Positions 19,446-22,167 of a DNA stretch of 22,167 bases are shown here, piece after piece. A program made the position numbers and the translations under genes. The DNA lies in IMG/VR virus record IMGVR_UViG_3300027773_000206, positions 1-22,167 of that record. One strand, given 5' to 3'. The stretch's first letter is position 1. Each line of letters opens with the position of its first letter. The stretch is from a virus. Under the pieces are notes generated by a model, which saw nothing but the letters and a program-made list of their open reading frames with translations, was not told the origin of the DNA and searched no databases.

Positions 19446-22167
19446 CCGGATCGTCGATAAGTGGTACCATTGCAAATCCCAAATCTTGATACGCCAGAAT
19501 ATGATCGGGCCGCATCATGCTCTTCTGGTCGCTAGTAAGTGGCGGTCGCACTCCCTTACCAACGCCTGCTTCCCAAATGCGATAGCCCTTCTCGACTCGT
19601 GTTTGTGCTAAGGCATCGGCAAGCGTCCCATTGCTACTCGTCCCATTCACTGAGAGCAGGTCTTCATAGCTTGCAATGTTGGTCTCGCCACCCTCACGCA
19701 CAAAAGATGGTTGCACGGTACGGGTCAGGGTCGTCGGACGACCGACCGGCATGTTCTTGAGCTTCCCTAACTGCTCCGCCACGGCCTGTTGTTCTTCTTG
19801 CAGGGCCAGCAGTTGCTTTCTGTGCTGTGCCAGGGCTTCACCGACGGCTTTACTCACCGCGCCATCCACAGCAGATTTGACATTGAAGCTCTCGAATGCC
19901 TTTGCCAGATTGTCCAGTGAGGCAAGGCCCGCCACTGTGTTGTAGCCCTGTCCCTGTCCCATCTGCCGTGCTTCCTCTTGCGCATCAGCCACCGTCTTGC
20001 CATCGGATTGATGTTGCGTGCCGTCGCCATGTATCCCCTTCGTGCATTTGCAAGCGTCGGGATGCAACGAGGCAATCATATCGTGAATCATGACGCTGTG
20101 GTCATGAACCATGCCAAGAGTAAGCGCATTCTTAGCAGAGATTTCACGCCCATCTTTAGTGGTGATGCCAGCATCTGAGAGACTGTAGTAGCCAGAAGGC
20201 GCAGAGACTGCATCGCCATCGTTGGTATCAGGTACTCCTAACATGCTCATCAGTTGATCGACGTAGGAGTCAGTCCGCTGCGCCATCAGTACCATCGCAT
20301 CAGAGCAATCATCCAGGGCTGATAAGACCGAACGGGCAATGGCGGCGTCCCCTTCAGAGTCCACCAGACTGCACTTAGTGCGGTACTGCTCAATGGTGAG
20401 TTCCGCCAACCCTAAGTCCTTGTTGAGACTGTTGAGGAGCGAGAGTTTTGCCAGCGTGATCGGGTCTAATTCCTTCACCTCTTCAGCAGGGACTTCTTTG
20501 GTGACTGCTGTCTGCTCTGTCCCCTTTTCCTCAATCGTCTCTTCAACATGGCTATGAGCGGGACTCTCTTCATGTGCCTGTTCCTCACTGGCAACTTTGT
20601 CCACATGCTCTGTGGATTTTTCCACATCACTGTCATCGTGACTATGCCCGTGATCGGCATCCCCGTTATGCTCGTGTGAGTGGGTATGCATATCGTCATC
20701 GCCTTGTGAGCCTGCCGCCGTATGTGGATGCTCATGAACGCCTTTGCATGCAGCGTGCGTGCCATCACTCTTCACTTCTACGTCTTTCGCGTCCGGCATC
20801 GCTGCCTTTTCTTTGTCTTTCATGTCCTCGTCCTCCTCCACTTCTTCGCCCAAGTCCTGTCGAACGGGGGCACTACCACTGGTTGTCTCTAAGATACCTG
20901 CTGATTTCTCGTCCTTCTCCCAGGGTACTACCCAGGCGGGATCAGGCGAAAACTCGCTGTTTATTCTGCCGTACATGGTCTTGACTTTGGCTTTCATACC
21001 GTCCTGGTCATTTGCTGAAGCGCCAACGCCTCCGCGTCCTCCTGAGAGGACATTGGCACAGGCCCTCACCCCCAACGGTACGATCTTGGGAGAGCCATCA
21101 ACGATGTAGCAATAGGGGCACGAATAGCCGCTCTGCTTGTCGCTATTGTCAGGGTCACAATGTAAGAAACATTGTTTTGCCTTTGTCGCCACAATGTCAC
21201 CATCATCGTTACGTGCCCAATCGAAGATTTGCGATTCTGCACGGCTCCCTGTCCACTCAGTATCAAGAGCCATGAGCGGCCAGGATGTTTTGCCGGTCGC
21301 GGCTTTGGTGACTTCAGGCTCGCTGTGCTTCTGAAGGAGCGCCGCTGTTTCGTCACGGGTCAGGGATTTCTTGCGCTTGCCGTCGTCGAGGTAGAAGCCC
21401 TCTTCTCCATCGAAGGTGTACATGATACGCCCTCGTGGTGCCGTCCGTGACTTTACCAGCGTCAAATCTTTGCGGAGTCCTTCACTGGTGACATTATTGG
21501 TGACTGACTCGTAATCACGCGAAAAGAGGCTCTTGAAGGTAGGGGCAAGTTGCCGTACAGCATCACCATTCCCTTCAATCAGCAGCCGCCCGAAAAGACC
21601 TTTAATAGCATTTTCGACCCAACACCTCTGATTCGCGGGCACTGAGACCACCGACCATTCTACTACATATACGTGTTTTATATAAACAGCAGAATAGGGG
21701 TCTTCTGGATCAGCAAACTCCCAGTCCAATACTTGACAGCCAACGGAGCACCCTAAACGTAGTTTATCCTTCACGATATAGTTATAGGTCTTCTCCGCCG
21801 CTGGATTGGAGAGCACTACCTGAGCGGTCAACCAAAGATCGGCAATGCCCTTTTGCATTTGGATTGTTGGGGAGCCATAGAGACGGCCAAAAACCGCGTC
21901 TGGGAGGTCATATGTATGGTTGAGATATAAAAGTAGATCAGGACTAACTTGCGTCATATCCTGCAAGGCGGAGAGTGTCATGATATCCCCTTGCAAGTCC
22001 TTAACGGTTGAGGAGCCAACCATACGTACAATTGGCTTGCCTTGATCTTCTTCTGACAACTCCTTCTGTTCAGCCGGTATCATGGCCCCTGTATAGACAG
22101 CAAAGTCTATACCAGGATGCATTTTACGTGACTGTACATAACTCGGAGCGATGAGGGAATTGCTAGT
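19432..22167 (-). CDS. Prohead protease fused to scaffold-like region (5' partial)
   Basis: A very long protease protein, open to the right edge (15 more codons before the ATG at 22122; that ATG lacks a ribosome site, so the real start is probably outside). Numbering from it: residues 30-170 are a U35-type prohead protease, with catalytic His in NHTYD (H69), Ser in LRLGCSVGC (S126), and the conserved VEWSVVSVPAN (E155 region). Residues 285-395 hold a second domain with paired cysteines (CPYC) and PLGVRACANVLSGGRGG. Then come a disordered acidic stretch, a His-rich tract (456-525), a helical middle and a C-terminal coiled-coil (about 745-800) as in scaffolding proteins. It would guide shell assembly and then cleave itself and the scaffold. 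The length, 896+ residues, is three to four times that of HK97 gp4. Confidence 0.88.
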   Translation of the reverse strand, partial: TSNSLIAPSYVQSRKMHPGIDFAVYTGAMIPAEQKELSEEDQGKPIVRMVGSSTVKDLQGDIMTLSALQDMTQVSPDLLLYLNHTYDLPDAVFGRLYGSPTIQMQKGIADLWLTAQVVLSNPAAEKTYNYIVKDKLRLGCSVGCQVLDWEFADPEDPYSAVYIKHVYVVEWSVVSVPANQRCWVENAIKGLFGRLLIEGNGDAVRQLAPTFKSLFSRDYESVTNNVTSEGLRKDLTLVKSRTAPRGRIMYTFDGEEGFYLDDGKRKKSLTRDETAALLQKHSEPEVTKAATGKTSWPLMALDTEWTGSRAESQIFDWARNDDGDIVATKAKQCFLHCDPDNSDKQSGYSCPYCYIVDGSPKIVPLGVRACANVLSGGRGGVGASANDQDGMKAKVKTMYGRINSEFSPDPAWVVPWEKDEKSAGILETTSGSAPVRQDLGEEVEEDEDMKDKEKAAMPDAKDVEVKSDGTHAACKGVHEHPHTAAGSQGDDDMHTHSHEHNGDADHGHSHDDSDVEKSTEHVDKVASEEQAHEESPAHSHVEETIEEKGTEQTAVTKEVPAEEVKELDPITLAKLSLLNSLNKDLGLAELTIEQYRTKCSLVDSEGDAAIARSVLSALDDCSDAMVLMAQRTDSYVDQLMSMLGVPDTNDGDAVSAPSGYYSLSDAGITTKDGREISAKNALTLGMVHDHSVMIHDMIASLHPDACKCTKGIHGDGTQHQSDGKTVADAQEEARQMGQGQGYNTVAGLASLDNLAKAFESFNVKSAVDGAVSKAVGEALAQHRKQLLALQEEQQAVAEQLGKLKNMPVGRPTTLTRTVQPSFVREGGETNIASYEDLLSVNGTSSNGTLADALAQTRVEKGYRIWEAGVGKGVRPPLTSDQKSMMRPDHILAYQDLGFAMVPLIDDPVEVR

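Noticed and set aside
1-22167. CRISPR arrays, insertion sequences, rRNA genes, integrase or attachment sites
   Set aside because: None seen: no regularly spaced repeats, transposase or recombinase motifs were found.

Overview
The window is the structural (head and tail) module of a tailed bacteriophage or prophage with a siphovirus-like plan. Nearly all virion genes lie on the minus strand, so the biological order runs from position 22167 down to 1: prohead protease fused to a scaffold-like region, a non-coding RNA unit, a cluster of small overlapping genes, the major capsid protein, head accessory and head-tail joining proteins, tail terminator candidate, tail tube, frameshifted tail assembly chaperones, tape measure protein and distal tail protein. 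The portal and terminase are presumably just beyond the right edge. Strong GGAGG-type ribosome sites, many GTG starts and a moderately GC-rich composition are visible. The host cannot be named from the sequence.

The head region has the main surprise. The major capsid gene is not the 313-codon frame that appears to begin near 15406. It is split: exon 1 is 16816-16507 and exon 2 is 15390-14465, separated by a 1116-nt group I intron with recognisable P1, P2, P3, P4, P6, P7, P8 and P9 pairings. Precise splicing gives a 411-codon HK97-type capsid protein. An HNH endonuclease gene with its own promoter sits in the P8 loop on the opposite strand, and its 3' end is antisense to the intron core. Two more homing endonucleases, both GIY-YIG, lie next to the capsid gene (13595-14284) and between the tape measure and distal tail genes (1482-2396). 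Each of the three has a nearby promoter candidate and a structured leader.

The interval 19040-19445 holds no gene but looks like a complete minus-strand transcription unit: promoter, about 370 nt of RNA closed by an 8-bp long-range helix, and a strong intrinsic terminator. Inside it is a domain closed by a 7-bp stem whose 5' part resembles bacterial tRNA-Leu. This is the best candidate here for an undescribed RNA.

The tail region follows classical rules: the chaperone gene carries a T TTT TTC slippery site that joins it in the -1 frame to a downstream reading frame, and the 1310-residue tape measure follows. Other points of note are a 60-residue protein that is 30 percent histidine, a His-rich tract inside the protease-scaffold protein, a similar beta-rich insert in several virion proteins, a 19-bp bulged hairpin between two head genes, and a 12-bp palindrome over the -35 box of the presumed capsid-operon promoter.
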